A DNA stretch of 64,000 bases from JAMQPK01 sp963761975 (GTDB taxonomy: Bacteria; Acidobacteriota; Vicinamibacteria; Vicinamibacterales; JAMQPK01), in the NCBI GenBank assembly GCA_963761975.1, contig CAVXIR010000007.1, forward strand, positions 744,001-808,000, given 5' to 3'. The position numbers and the translations under genes were made by a program. Under the pieces are notes generated by a model. It had not been told where the DNA came from. It saw only the letters and a list, made by a program, of their open reading frames with translations, and did no database searches. Below are positions 33,641 through 42,708 of the stretch, piece by piece (within the stretch, counting starts at the first letter, position 1; each line of letters begins with the position of its first letter).

Positions 33641-34780
33641 TCAGCTGGTGCCGATCTGGAGCTCCCAGACATCGTGCAGTTTCTTGCCGTCTTGAAGCGA
33701 TCCGTCGCCTCCGTAGATGAAGATGCTTCTGGTGTCTGCGTCGTAAACGCCTTGATGATCGAGGCGTGGCACAGGACCCGACCCGAGCGTCTTCACTTCG
33801 ATCCAGATATCCTTGTCGAGGTCGAACACCCAGACATCGTTCAAGAGTCCCGCGCTCCCTTGGCCGCCGAACATCACGTACCAATTCTGCTCGGGCTCGT
33901 GAAGGGCCACGGCAAATCGGCGCTCCGGAGGCGCCAGAGTAGAGGTGTCGATTTTCTCCCAGCGCGCCTTGCTCGACGGAGGCTCGCCAAAATAGAACGC
34001 CCACATGTCCTTGAAGAGGCCCTTTCGCGTCTTGGTCCAGCCGGTATGGATCACCATGCGGTTCCGCTTCGGGTCGTACAGCGCGGAGTGGTCGATTCGG
34101 CCAGGTGGGCGACCCTCCTGGACCGTGAGACTCTGCCACTTTTCGAAGGTTGGGGAACTCGGCTCCAGGTCCATGGCTAAAACGTCGTAGAGGTCATACG
34201 AGGCTCGGTCGAGACCGCCGAACACAACCATCCGCTTGCCACGGCTGTCATAGACGGCGCTGTGCGACTCTCGCCTCGGCACCTCTGAGGTCGTCATGTT
34301 CTTCCACGTCAGTGTCTTCAGATCCAGCGACCACAGCTTGTTCGTCGTCGCACCATTTTCGCCCCCGTACATGATCATGCGGTACCCGATGGGATCGAAG
34401 ATCGCGGTGTGATCCTCACTGGCTGGCGGCTTCGCGCCTTTTGTCTCGAATTTCTCCCATGCCCTCGTGGCCGGATCGAACGACCATGTCTCGTCGACGT
34501 TGAAGTCGTTATCGTCCTTGCCACCGAAGAGAATTATGCGACGCCGAATCGGATCGTAGATGACGGCGCAGTCCTCCGTTCCCGTGGGCATCGCGCGAGC
34601 AGACTCGCCTGTGGGAGTGCGCTCGATCCAACGGCCTACCAGGTTGTCAGCGGGCGCCGGTGATTCACCAGACGACGATTGGCGCCCCATCGCAGGTCGT
34701 GCTGCCTGGATCGTGACCAGAGCGAGTGTTATCGTGCACATGATGCTCGCGAGCACGAATCGCTGTCGTACAAGTCGCAT
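33641..34780 (-). CDS. secreted kelch/galactose-oxidase-like beta-propeller
   Basis: The 379-residue protein has a signal peptide (about 1-32) and at least five kelch units with the pattern of small hydrophobics, double Gly and a Tyr/Trp six residues later: IILFGGKDDNDFNVDETWSFDP, MIMYGGENGATTNKLWSLDL, MVVFGGLDRASYDLYDVLAM, YVMFGGQGSAGLLNDVWVFD, IFIYGGDGS. It forms a propeller for binding proteins or sugars; no catalytic residues are evident. GAGAGGTGAG precedes the ATG. It is the last gene of the long minus-strand operon, 43 bp after the previous one. Confidence 0.75.
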   Translation of the reverse strand: MRLVRQRFVLASIMCTITLALVTIQAARPAMGRQSSSGESPAPADNLVGRWIERTPTGESARAMPTGTEDCAVIYDPIRRRIILFGGKDDNDFNVDETWSFDPATRAWEKFETKGAKPPASEDHTAIFDPIGYRMIMYGGENGATTNKLWSLDLKTLTWKNMTTSEVPRRESHSAVYDSRGKRMVVFGGLDRASYDLYDVLAMDLEPSSPTFEKWQSLTVQEGRPPGRIDHSALYDPKRNRMVIHTGWTKTRKGLFKDMWAFYFGEPPSSKARWEKIDTSTLAPPERRFAVALHEPEQNWYVMFGGQGSAGLLNDVWVFDLDKDIWIEVKTLGSGPVPRLDHQGVYDADTRSIFIYGGDGSLQDGKKLHDVWELQIGTS

Positions 34781-34823
34781 GTCTCACCTCTCACTTCTCG
34801 CCAAATATGTTCACCCTCAGGGC

Positions 34824-36216
34824 TCAAGGCATCACTTTCGAGACTGCTTCTAACGGCTCGTCGCGCAGTTCCTTGCACCCGCGCAGCGCCATTTCCGCCA
34901 GGGCAAGGAAATGACAGACCTTCTTTTCGCGATCGTCATCCAGCCACTCCGCATGTTTCCGGGCGTGTTTATGTAGCAGAAGAGTTGTCAGGAACCAGAG
35001 CACCGCAGCGGGCGTTGGCCGCCGCTCTGCCTGCGCCGCGTACCCTCCAAGAAACCGCTGCGCCGCCGCCTGACGGACGGTGGGACTGATGCGTTCGTGC
35101 GCCTCGAGGAAGTACAGGGAGGCAAGAAACTCCGCGAGATCGTAGGCCGGGTGGCCCATCCGAATCCCGTCGACATCGATCAGTCCGAGGTCGCTGTGAT
35201 CGATGAGCACGTGCTTAGGTCGGTAAGCGCCGTGCAGCATGACGGTGAGCGCGTCGTCTGCCCACCGCACGTTCCTGCACTGCGACACGAACGCATCGAG
35301 GCGAGGGAGCATCGACGATACGACACTGCCAATCGTCTTCGCCGCACCGCGGACCTTCTCAAGCTCGCTTCGCCTCGATATGGTTTTGCGAACTCGGCGA
35401 GGCGCCCGGTGAAAGCTGGCGAGCATCGCGCCGACACCGGGCAGCACCCGATCCAGATCAACCTCGGGCAACACGCGCTCCAGCTCCGTTCCGGGCAGCT
35501 CCTCCATCATGACAAGCCCGGTCTTGTCATCGAAGGCAACCGCTCGAGGCAGGTGCACGTCTGACGAACCGTCGAAATGTTTTCCGAGCGACACCAGGTT
35601 TCGATAGACCGACCTGGCCCGTTTCTGCTTTCGAAATTGCTTGGCGATGTAGGCGAAGCGCTGTTCGGTTCCGTCCTCGGCTTCGAACAGCCCGCGGCAG
35701 CGCACCGTCAGACGCTGCCCGGGATGGTATTGCATCAGTTGCATGTCAGCTTCTCTGAGGTGCCAGCGCGATTCTCGGCAGCCCCGGCCGGCCAGGACCC
35801 GTCGCACGCTCAGTCAGCCACGCTGTGAGGTCCTCGTTGGTGAGGACGTGCATCTGGCGGTTGTTGGGGAATGCCAGGAGCACCAGGTTCCCTTCCGGGA
35901 TCAGGACCACGGCCCGGCCCAAGGCAGGCACAATCGTCGCTTTCGAGAGCCACGCCTCGTATTCGATACGCAACGCACTGGCTGGAAGCTCAGAACCGAT
36001 ATACGTCTGCTCGAGGAGTCTGTTGTCGCATCCCCGCAGCGTGACACGGTAGAGCGACCGAATGCCGCCTTTACGAGACTCCCGCCTGTGGACCATCCGA
36101 ACCCCCACGACAAGACCCGGACGCTCATCGTCACGCCACAGATGGTCGGCGAGGCGTTCCTTCAGCCACGCGTTATCCAAGGTTCGTGAACCCCAGAGCT
36201 CACTGAGCTGGTGCAC
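34824..36216 (-). pseudogene. phosphotransferase-fold protein, tandem copy 2, one frameshift
   Basis: The N-half from a GTG at 36216 (GAGGG upstream) reads to a stop at 35746; the C-half continues in another frame to 34824, with the switch near 35775. Together they match the gene at 36200-37642 over the whole length: RTLDNAWLKERLADHLW, FAYIAKQFRKQKRARSVYRNL, VMMEELPGTELERVLPEVD, MLHGAYRPKHVLI, LIDVDGIRMGHPAYDLAEF. It is a tandem duplicate. The catalytic loop reads HGAYRPKH where phosphotransferases have HGDxxxxN. One indel separates the halves. Confidence 0.75.
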
Positions 36217-37642
36217 TGGTTCCCTCGTATCTTCGGCTTCCGCGCATGGCGTGGCAGACCGCTTCCAGCGACGACTCACGGCGAAGCCCTTCACACCCGG
36301 CCAGAGCTGTTTCGGCCAGGGTGAGCACGCGGTCGATCTTTTCCCGGCGATCGTCGTGCAGGTGCAACGCATACTTCCGCGCCTGTTTGTGGATCAGCAG
36401 AGCTGCGACGAACCAGAGCACCGATACGGGTGACACCTGCCAGGGTGCTCGAGCGGCGTACCCCTCGAGGACACGCCGCGCGCACGTCTCGCGGACCGCC
36501 GGGGTAATTGCCTCTTGCGCTTCGAGGTAGTACAGAGAAGACAGGAAGTGGCCAAGGTCGTACCCTGGGTGACCCATCCGGATGCCGTCCACATCCACAA
36601 GCGCTAGCCGGCCATCGTGGATGAATACGTGCTTGAGCCTGCAGGCACCGTGGAGCAGCACGTTCGGCGTGCCGTCAGTCCACCGCATTGCTCGACACCT
36701 GGCGACGCAGGCGTCAACTCGCGAAGCGACGGAGGGCACCACGCTTCGAATGGCGCTGGCCGCCCTGTTGACATCGTGCAGTTCATTCTGAACCGAGATC
36801 GTCTGTCGAACCCGTCGCGGCACCTGGTGGAAAGTGGCCAACATCTCCCCGAGGGCGCGCATCACAGCGTCCACGTCGACCTCGTGAAGCGATCGTTTCA
36901 GTTCCTTGCCCGGCAGCTCCTCCATCATGACGAGTCCGGTCTCGTCATCGACGGCGATGGCCCGTGGCAGACGCACGGTGGGAGATCCTGACAGGTGATG
37001 CCCCAGCGACCGCAAATTACGATAAAGGGGCCTCGCCCGCCTTTTCTTTCCCAGCTGCTTGGCGATGTACGCAAACGGCTGCTGCACACCGTCCTCGGAT
37101 TCGAAGACTCCCCGGCAGCCCGTCGTCAAACGCTCTCCCGGGGCGTAGCGCAGTAGCCGGACCGTAAGGGCTTTGAGTCGCCACCGCGGGTACCGCCCTC
37201 CTGCATTCGCCAGTGTGGTCGCGTGATCGGCCAGCCATCTTTTCAGATCAGCCTCGGTGAGCAGACGCATCTCACGATCGTTCGGGAACGCAACCAGCAG
37301 CAGATTGGCTTCGGGCATCGGGATGACCGCGGGGCCAACGCTGGGCAGGATCGTGGCCGTCGAGATCCACTCTTCGTACTTCACGCACAGCTCGTCATCC
37401 GTGCACGTGGAGCAGATGTACATCTGCTCGAGGAGAGTGCCGTCGTGCTGTCGAATGACTGCGAGGACGAGCGATCCAACATTCGCGTCAGACGTCGCCC
37501 GCTTCTGGACGATCCGCACCTGTACCACTTGACCCCGGTGGTCATCCTCGGGCCATAAGTAATGAGGCAGGCGTTCCTGCAACCAGCAGGGAGTCAGCGA
37601 ATCGGACCACGAATCGACACGCGCTTCAGACAGTGGCACCAT
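36200..37642 (-). CDS. phosphotransferase-fold protein, tandem copy 1, atypical catalytic loop
   Basis: From the ATG at 37642 the protein has 480 residues. The first 160 form an extra N-terminal domain not found in standard aminoglycoside-phosphotransferase proteins. The kinase-like part then has FAYIAKQLGKKRRARPLYRNL (lysine of the ATP site), VMMEELPGKEL (hinge), and at 331-338 HGACRLKH, where HGDxxxxN is usual, followed by LVDVDGIRMGHPGYDL (DFG-like). The catalytic Asp and Asn are thus replaced, so it may be a pseudokinase or use altered chemistry. It overlaps the phosphatase gene and copy 2 by 17 bp each. Confidence 0.7.
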   Translation of the reverse strand: MVPLSEARVDSWSDSLTPCWLQERLPHYLWPEDDHRGQVVQVRIVQKRATSDANVGSLVLAVIRQHDGTLLEQMYICSTCTDDELCVKYEEWISTATILPSVGPAVIPMPEANLLLVAFPNDREMRLLTEADLKRWLADHATTLANAGGRYPRWRLKALTVRLLRYAPGERLTTGCRGVFESEDGVQQPFAYIAKQLGKKRRARPLYRNLRSLGHHLSGSPTVRLPRAIAVDDETGLVMMEELPGKELKRSLHEVDVDAVMRALGEMLATFHQVPRRVRQTISVQNELHDVNRAASAIRSVVPSVASRVDACVARCRAMRWTDGTPNVLLHGACRLKHVFIHDGRLALVDVDGIRMGHPGYDLGHFLSSLYYLEAQEAITPAVRETCARRVLEGYAARAPWQVSPVSVLWFVAALLIHKQARKYALHLHDDRREKIDRVLTLAETALAGCEGLRRESSLEAVCHAMRGSRRYEGTSAPAQ

Positions 37643-38765
37643 AGTCTGCCTGCAGCCGTCCCTCGATGGACGTTTTGTCAGTGATCGCGACTGAGAATCC
37701 CATTGTGTCGAAGCCTCCGAAACCCATGTCAATGCGACTGATTGGGCCCTCGATCTCCTCGAGGTTCAAGCCGCCGATGTTCTTGACCTTTATCCTCTTG
37801 GCCACGAACTCGCCAGATCGCCACTTCCCGCTGACCTTGATGGCATCGCCCGCGTGAAGGTCAGTGAGGCACACATCGTTCGCCAGACCGTTCTTCACGA
37901 GGATGCCTTCTGGTACCGTGATGTCCCTGTTCAACATACGCAACGATCTCTGGTGGTGGTTGATGCCTTGAATGAGTCCCTCCAAGCCGGCGCGCTTCTT
38001 GGCGGCTCTCAGAATCACCTCCAAGGCGATGAACCTGCCATCGTCTGCCGCTACGCCCCGTACCTTGACCCATTGTCCGACCTGCAGATCGCAGTCGCCA
38101 TTTGTCTCGTATTCGGATGTGCCGAACCACCAGCGGCCCGTGTCGCGCACCTGCGTCCATGCCGCACCAGGCACACGGGGAATCATCTCCGGCGTCAGAT
38201 GCGTCGTGTCGTTCACAAACTGAAGAGTCCCACTTCCATGTGCCCGGCTGATTTCGACCGCCGTGATTCCCGCGTTCGCAATCTGCAGCCGGGATTTCTG
38301 GATCTGTTCGTGACCGATCAGCCTGCCGACGATGTGCTTGATCGTCCGTCGGTGACTGATGACCAGCGCCACGTCGTACGGGATGCTCATGAGCATTTCC
38401 CACGCCTTCTCCAACCTGCGTTCGAGCGCACGGTGGGACGCGTCCAACGCTCGAAGAAACCCGGACATGTCTCGCGGGATTGTGTCGAACCTGATGTAGA
38501 GCTCGCGAAGGGTGGAGTCGACACGCAGCAGAGCGTGGGGATGGTACTGGCGGAGAACGACGGCAGTCTCGTACGCTCGATGCAGGTCGCTGCAGATGAT
38601 CGCGTCCACCTGCCACGTCGATGCTCGTTCGGCCAGCGCTTGAGCCTGCAGCCTGCCGAGTGCGGTCAGATGGTTGCCGAGGATTGCATCCTCCCGATAA
38701 CCGGCCGCATCCGCATGGCGGATGAGAAAAATGCGCGCGACCTTGGAGTTTCCAAAGACTGACAT
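37626..38765 (-). CDS. histidine phosphatase fused to DUF5666-like domains
   Basis: The 379-residue protein has an N-terminal SixA/phosphoglycerate-mutase-type domain (about 8-175): LIRHADA with His17, SDLHRAYETA with Arg63, Glu88, and ISHRRTIKH with His138, so the phosphatase centre is intact. Residues about 215-375 have beta-rich repeats of the DUF5666 kind: QVGQWVKVRGV, DGRFIALEVI, GDAIKVSGKW, FVAKRIKVKN. There is no signal peptide. This domain pairing is uncommon. It should remove phosphate from protein or small-molecule substrates, possibly reversing the kinases of the same operon. Confidence 0.75.
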   Translation of the reverse strand: MSVFGNSKVARIFLIRHADAAGYREDAILGNHLTALGRLQAQALAERASTWQVDAIICSDLHRAYETAVVLRQYHPHALLRVDSTLRELYIRFDTIPRDMSGFLRALDASHRALERRLEKAWEMLMSIPYDVALVISHRRTIKHIVGRLIGHEQIQKSRLQIANAGITAVEISRAHGSGTLQFVNDTTHLTPEMIPRVPGAAWTQVRDTGRWWFGTSEYETNGDCDLQVGQWVKVRGVAADDGRFIALEVILRAAKKRAGLEGLIQGINHHQRSLRMLNRDITVPEGILVKNGLANDVCLTDLHAGDAIKVSGKWRSGEFVAKRIKVKNIGGLNLEEIEGPISRIDMGFGGFDTMGFSVAITDKTSIEGRLQADYGATV

Positions 38766-38774
38766 GTCCGCCTT

Positions 38775-41408
38775 TCAGAACTGGTACCCGATCGAGATCT
38801 GGATGGATCGAGGTTGACTCGCCGAGGTTGGGCGTCCGAAGAGTGGCGAACTCGAGATCCCGACGACGTCCCTGTAGTTGGTTCGATTGAGCACGTTGAT
38901 CACGTCGATATTGAGTTGGAGCTCTCCGGGATCGGCCATGGCGTAACTGAGTGGCCTGGCAGTCTGGAACAGCTTGGTGAAACGCAGATCGAGCTGTGCG
39001 AAACCGGGACCCTGGCCCGTGTTCCGCCTGATGCCAGCCGGCCTGTCGCTGGCTTCGGTATCGCCGTTGTTATCGAACCCTGTTGTGATGTCGAATGGGG
39101 GACCGGAGTTCGTTCTCATGACGATGCCGATTTGGGACATCCGCGGGAGCTCGAGGATTCCAGCCAGATTGAGACGATGGCGTACGTCGTAGTCGGCGCG
39201 TCCCCATTCCGGTCCCAGGTCGTAGTTATCCGCCGGGAACCCGAAGGAAAGATCACCGCCGGACTTCGCGCCAAACGTGTTGTTGAACGACCTCGAGTAG
39301 GTGTAGATCGCTGTGCCTTCAAACGCCCCGGCTTGCTTCCGGTACGTGACGTACACCTCGCTGCCCTCGAGTCGGCCGTTCGACTCGATTTGTGTGACAT
39401 TCAGTACCGATGAGTCTGGTCGCACGCCGGTCTGAGGAAGCGGCGCGTTCGCATTGCGCACCCGAAACAGGTTCTCGCCCCGCAGATACGCATACTCGAG
39501 CGTCAGCCAGGTCTCGCGCGCGACCTCCCGCTCGAGGCTGATCGTTGCCTGTGCCAGATACGGTGTATCGAGATCGGGTGCGAACCGAAACAGGCTCGGC
39601 AGGGCCGTGCGAGTCTCTCCAGTGAAAAAAGGATCCGGATATGACGGGTTGGTGATCACGAGCTCACGCGCTCGCGTGCCGTCGAACAGCAACACACTCC
39701 TGAGCGCGTCTTCCGGCAGCGAGTCGTAGAACATTCCAACGCCGCCACGCACCACGGTCTTCTGGTTAGCGGGAGCGAAGGCAAAGGCGACCCTGGGCGC
39801 GACATTATTGCGGTCATCGAGGCTGGAAGCCCAGTCGTACCGCGCGCCCAACATGAGGGTGACGCCGGGCCGCACCTTGATCTCATCCTGGAGGTACAGC
39901 TCGGTCTCGTGCAGCCAATATCGTAGGTCTGTTGCGCCCTGGTTGACCCTGAAGACGAACGGACGCCTGGCTGCGAAAAGGTCGAGACTCGAGAACTCGA
40001 ACGTGCCGCCAAAGTTGATCGCGTCGGAGGTCGTGACCAGCTGAGGACTGAAGCGGCCGCCGAAGCGCAGCGTGTGGGCGCCACGCAGGTAGGTCCCGAC
40101 GCTCTGCACTTTCAGCTGCCGGCTTCGCGTGCTGCGGGATGTCTGGTTGACGCCGCCTGAGAACGCACCACGGACGACGAGCAGCGGCCCCGTTGGCTGT
40201 TGACCCACCTCTTCACGCCCGTGCTCGACCGAGATGCGCAGGTCGTTGACGAGCGACGTCGAGAAGATGGTATTCGACTGAAACCGCAACTCGTGCTCGG
40301 TCGAGTCGCTATTGAGGCCCAGCTCGGGCAGGCGGAGACCGGAGATGTCTTTGTTGCGCTCGACCTCCTGGTTGAAGTCATATCGTACCCTCAGGGTCTG
40401 GGTATCGCTCGACTCGACGTCGAGACGTGCCGTTGCGTAGATCTCGCTCTGGCGTTCCGGCACTGAGGCCGCGAACGGTCCCGATAACGTTTGGGCATTC
40501 ACGATGCCGATCGAGCGCTCTTGGGCGTGCAAGACATCGAAGCGATAGGCCCCCCGCCTTGACGGAAGAGGCGAGGCGAAGCCCAACTCATAAACGCGCT
40601 CTTGGGTATCGGGCATAGCCGGCGACAAGGCAGGGCGTGCGTTCAGCGCCGAGTCGGCGAACGCGATGGTCGCGTTTCCGTGATGATGGGACGAGGAGCC
40701 ATCTTCTCCGACCACTTCGATGCGCGCTTTGCCGGGCTGCTGGTACTCAGGCGAGTAGGGGTTCTTGTTGACGACGATGCCGTCGATGGAGGCCCTGGGG
40801 AGGCTGAGGCTGCTCACCTCCTGACCGTCCACGTAGATGGACGGGCTCCCGGCGCTTGGCGAGAGAAAGTCCGAGAGAAAGGTCATCAGCCCCTGGCCAC
40901 TGACCGGCATCGGCAGACCTCGCACGAGGTTGTCGTCGATGGCCACCGTGTCGGCGTTCTGATCCATGGCCACCGGCGGTAGCACCACGTCTTGGGTCTC
41001 TTCGACAGTCACCTGATCAACCAGGTCGATCTTCAGTTGCAGCCGCAGCGGTTTGAGAGGATCCTTTCCGATCGTCACACGCTGCTCGAGCGTTCGGAAT
41101 CCTGTCGCCTCAACTCTCAGGGTGTATTCGCCAGGTGTCAGGCCTTCAAAGGCCACACGGCCCTCATCGTCGGTGGCACCGTCCCTGACCTGTCGGTTGC
41201 CTGTGTCGAGGAGCGTGACCTTCGCGCCGACAAGTGTTCCGCCGAGCTCGTCCTCGACGAGCGCGCGCAGGACGGTGCGACCTGCGGCCTCCGCACCGAG
41301 TTGCCCATCACTGGCCCTGGCAGCAGGCGCCTGTGCAGAGCTCGGCGCAGGGAGACACGCCAACACCATCGCCGCAAGACCGATCGTTCCCCACGAAAGA
41401 CCTTTCAT
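38775..41408 (-). CDS. TonB-dependent receptor with carboxypeptidase-regulatory N-domain
   Basis: The 877-residue protein has a signal peptide (about 1-26), a carboxypeptidase-regulatory-like beta domain (about 45-125: VGAKVTLLDTGNRQVRDGATDDEGRVAFEGLTPGEYTLRVEATG), a plug region (about 150-260) and then a long beta-barrel ending RSIQISIGYQF with the C-terminal aromatic. GGGGGAGG lies before the ATG. The OmpA-like architecture is the one abundant in Acidobacteriota for uptake or export of glycans and other large molecules. It lies inside a glycosylation operon, nine bases before the phosphatase gene, so it may carry the product or its building blocks. Confidence 0.85.
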   Translation of the reverse strand: MKGLSWGTIGLAAMVLACLPAPSSAQAPAARASDGQLGAEAAGRTVLRALVEDELGGTLVGAKVTLLDTGNRQVRDGATDDEGRVAFEGLTPGEYTLRVEATGFRTLEQRVTIGKDPLKPLRLQLKIDLVDQVTVEETQDVVLPPVAMDQNADTVAIDDNLVRGLPMPVSGQGLMTFLSDFLSPSAGSPSIYVDGQEVSSLSLPRASIDGIVVNKNPYSPEYQQPGKARIEVVGEDGSSSHHHGNATIAFADSALNARPALSPAMPDTQERVYELGFASPLPSRRGAYRFDVLHAQERSIGIVNAQTLSGPFAASVPERQSEIYATARLDVESSDTQTLRVRYDFNQEVERNKDISGLRLPELGLNSDSTEHELRFQSNTIFSTSLVNDLRISVEHGREEVGQQPTGPLLVVRGAFSGGVNQTSRSTRSRQLKVQSVGTYLRGAHTLRFGGRFSPQLVTTSDAINFGGTFEFSSLDLFAARRPFVFRVNQGATDLRYWLHETELYLQDEIKVRPGVTLMLGARYDWASSLDDRNNVAPRVAFAFAPANQKTVVRGGVGMFYDSLPEDALRSVLLFDGTRARELVITNPSYPDPFFTGETRTALPSLFRFAPDLDTPYLAQATISLEREVARETWLTLEYAYLRGENLFRVRNANAPLPQTGVRPDSSVLNVTQIESNGRLEGSEVYVTYRKQAGAFEGTAIYTYSRSFNNTFGAKSGGDLSFGFPADNYDLGPEWGRADYDVRHRLNLAGILELPRMSQIGIVMRTNSGPPFDITTGFDNNGDTEASDRPAGIRRNTGQGPGFAQLDLRFTKLFQTARPLSYAMADPGELQLNIDVINVLNRTNYRDVVGISSSPLFGRPTSASQPRSIQISIGYQF

Positions 41409-41429
41409 GAAACACCTCCCCCGAATCTG

Positions 41430-42702
41430 TCAACGCGTCACGCGGCTGGCATCAACCAATGACACTGCCGGCGTTGTGAAACGAAAAAGTTCTTCCACCA
41501 ATCGAGGTACAGATGCCAGGCCGTTGAAGTCCAAGAGATGTCGAACTCGCGGCGGGCGGACGTCGGTACTGGCCAGCCAGCGAGTCAGCGCGTCTGGTGT
41601 GAGATCGCCCGGATGGAGCACATCGATGAGACCGAGCGCCTGCAGCCGCTCCGCCCGTATCAGTTGCTCGCAGCGCGGCAACACGCGCGGCACGACGAGC
41701 GCAGGCTTCTCGTAGGCGAGAATCTCGTTGACGGTGTTGAATCCGCCCATCGACACGATCCGATCGGCGCGTTCCATGAGCGCGGTCGGCTCCGCCGTGA
41801 ACTCGATGACGCGGAGGCGCGACGAGCGCGCGGCACAGGTCTGGAGGCGTCGCAGTACGGCCTTCGGCATGAACGGACCCGTCACGATCACGCCGTAGGT
41901 GTCCGGCGGCAGCGTCGCGGCCGCGAACGCGTCGGCGACGCGCCCGCCGTCCTGTCCGCCTCCGACCAGACAGAGCATCATCCGGCCGGGCGGCAGTCCC
42001 GCAGCGGAAAGAGGCGAGAGGGCGATCTCGTTGCCTGCTCGAGGTGTGCTCGCGCGGCGGTCGAGATAACCGGTAAAGCGCACCTTGGCTGCGACATCGC
42101 TCGGAAAGCCGTGACTCGCGCACGGGATCGTAGACTGACGGGTCGCCATACACCCAGATGGCGGCGTAATAGTCGCGAATCGCTTCGAGGTTGGCCGCCT
42201 TGGTCCACTCGCGCTGGACCGATGCGGGGTCGTCGAGCACGTCGCGCAACCCGAGCACGCAGCGCGTGTGGCCCCGTCGAGCGAGGCGCTTGAGCGTCAG
42301 GTCAAGTTCTCCGCGCGCTCCGCGCGGAACGTTGTCGACAATCAGGACGTTGGGATTGAAGCTGTTGATCGCGGCCCAGATGGTCTCTCCTCGAATGTTA
42401 AGAAGATCCTTCAGGGACACGCCAAGAGAGCGCGAGAGGTACGCGCCGTCTGGCTGTTTGTGCAGCGCCGGGAGTGTCAGGCAATCGGCACCAGCCGGCA
42501 AGTGAAACAACCCCGCTTCGCGCGCGCCCGCGATGATCAGCGAGATGCCCGGGTGCGAGGAGTGTCCAAGCGAATCTGCCAGGAGGAGATTCCGGCGCAT
42601 GTGTCCGAGACCCATCGTGTCGTGGGAATACAGGACGTAGCGCCAGACCGGCGGGGCGGTTGCGTGCCTCCCGGATCCGTTCCCTCCAGAGTAGCGATGC
42701 AT
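41430..42702 (-). pseudogene. COG4671-type glycosyltransferase, one frameshift
   Basis: The first frame from 42702 has VLYSHDTMGLGHMRRNLLLADSL, VLIVDNVPRGARGELD and IWVYGDPSVYDPVRE; the second, to 41430, has HGFPSDVAAKVRFTGYLDRR, GQDGGRVADAFAAA and GGFNTVNEILAYEKPALVVPRV, a GT-B sugar-nucleotide site. The break is near 42115. This matches the COG4671 group of predicted MurG-like glycosyltransferases. Joined, the enzyme would be about 420 residues. One indel only, so sequence error is possible. It follows RtcB by six bases. Confidence 0.75.
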
Positions 42703-42708
42703 GGCGTC

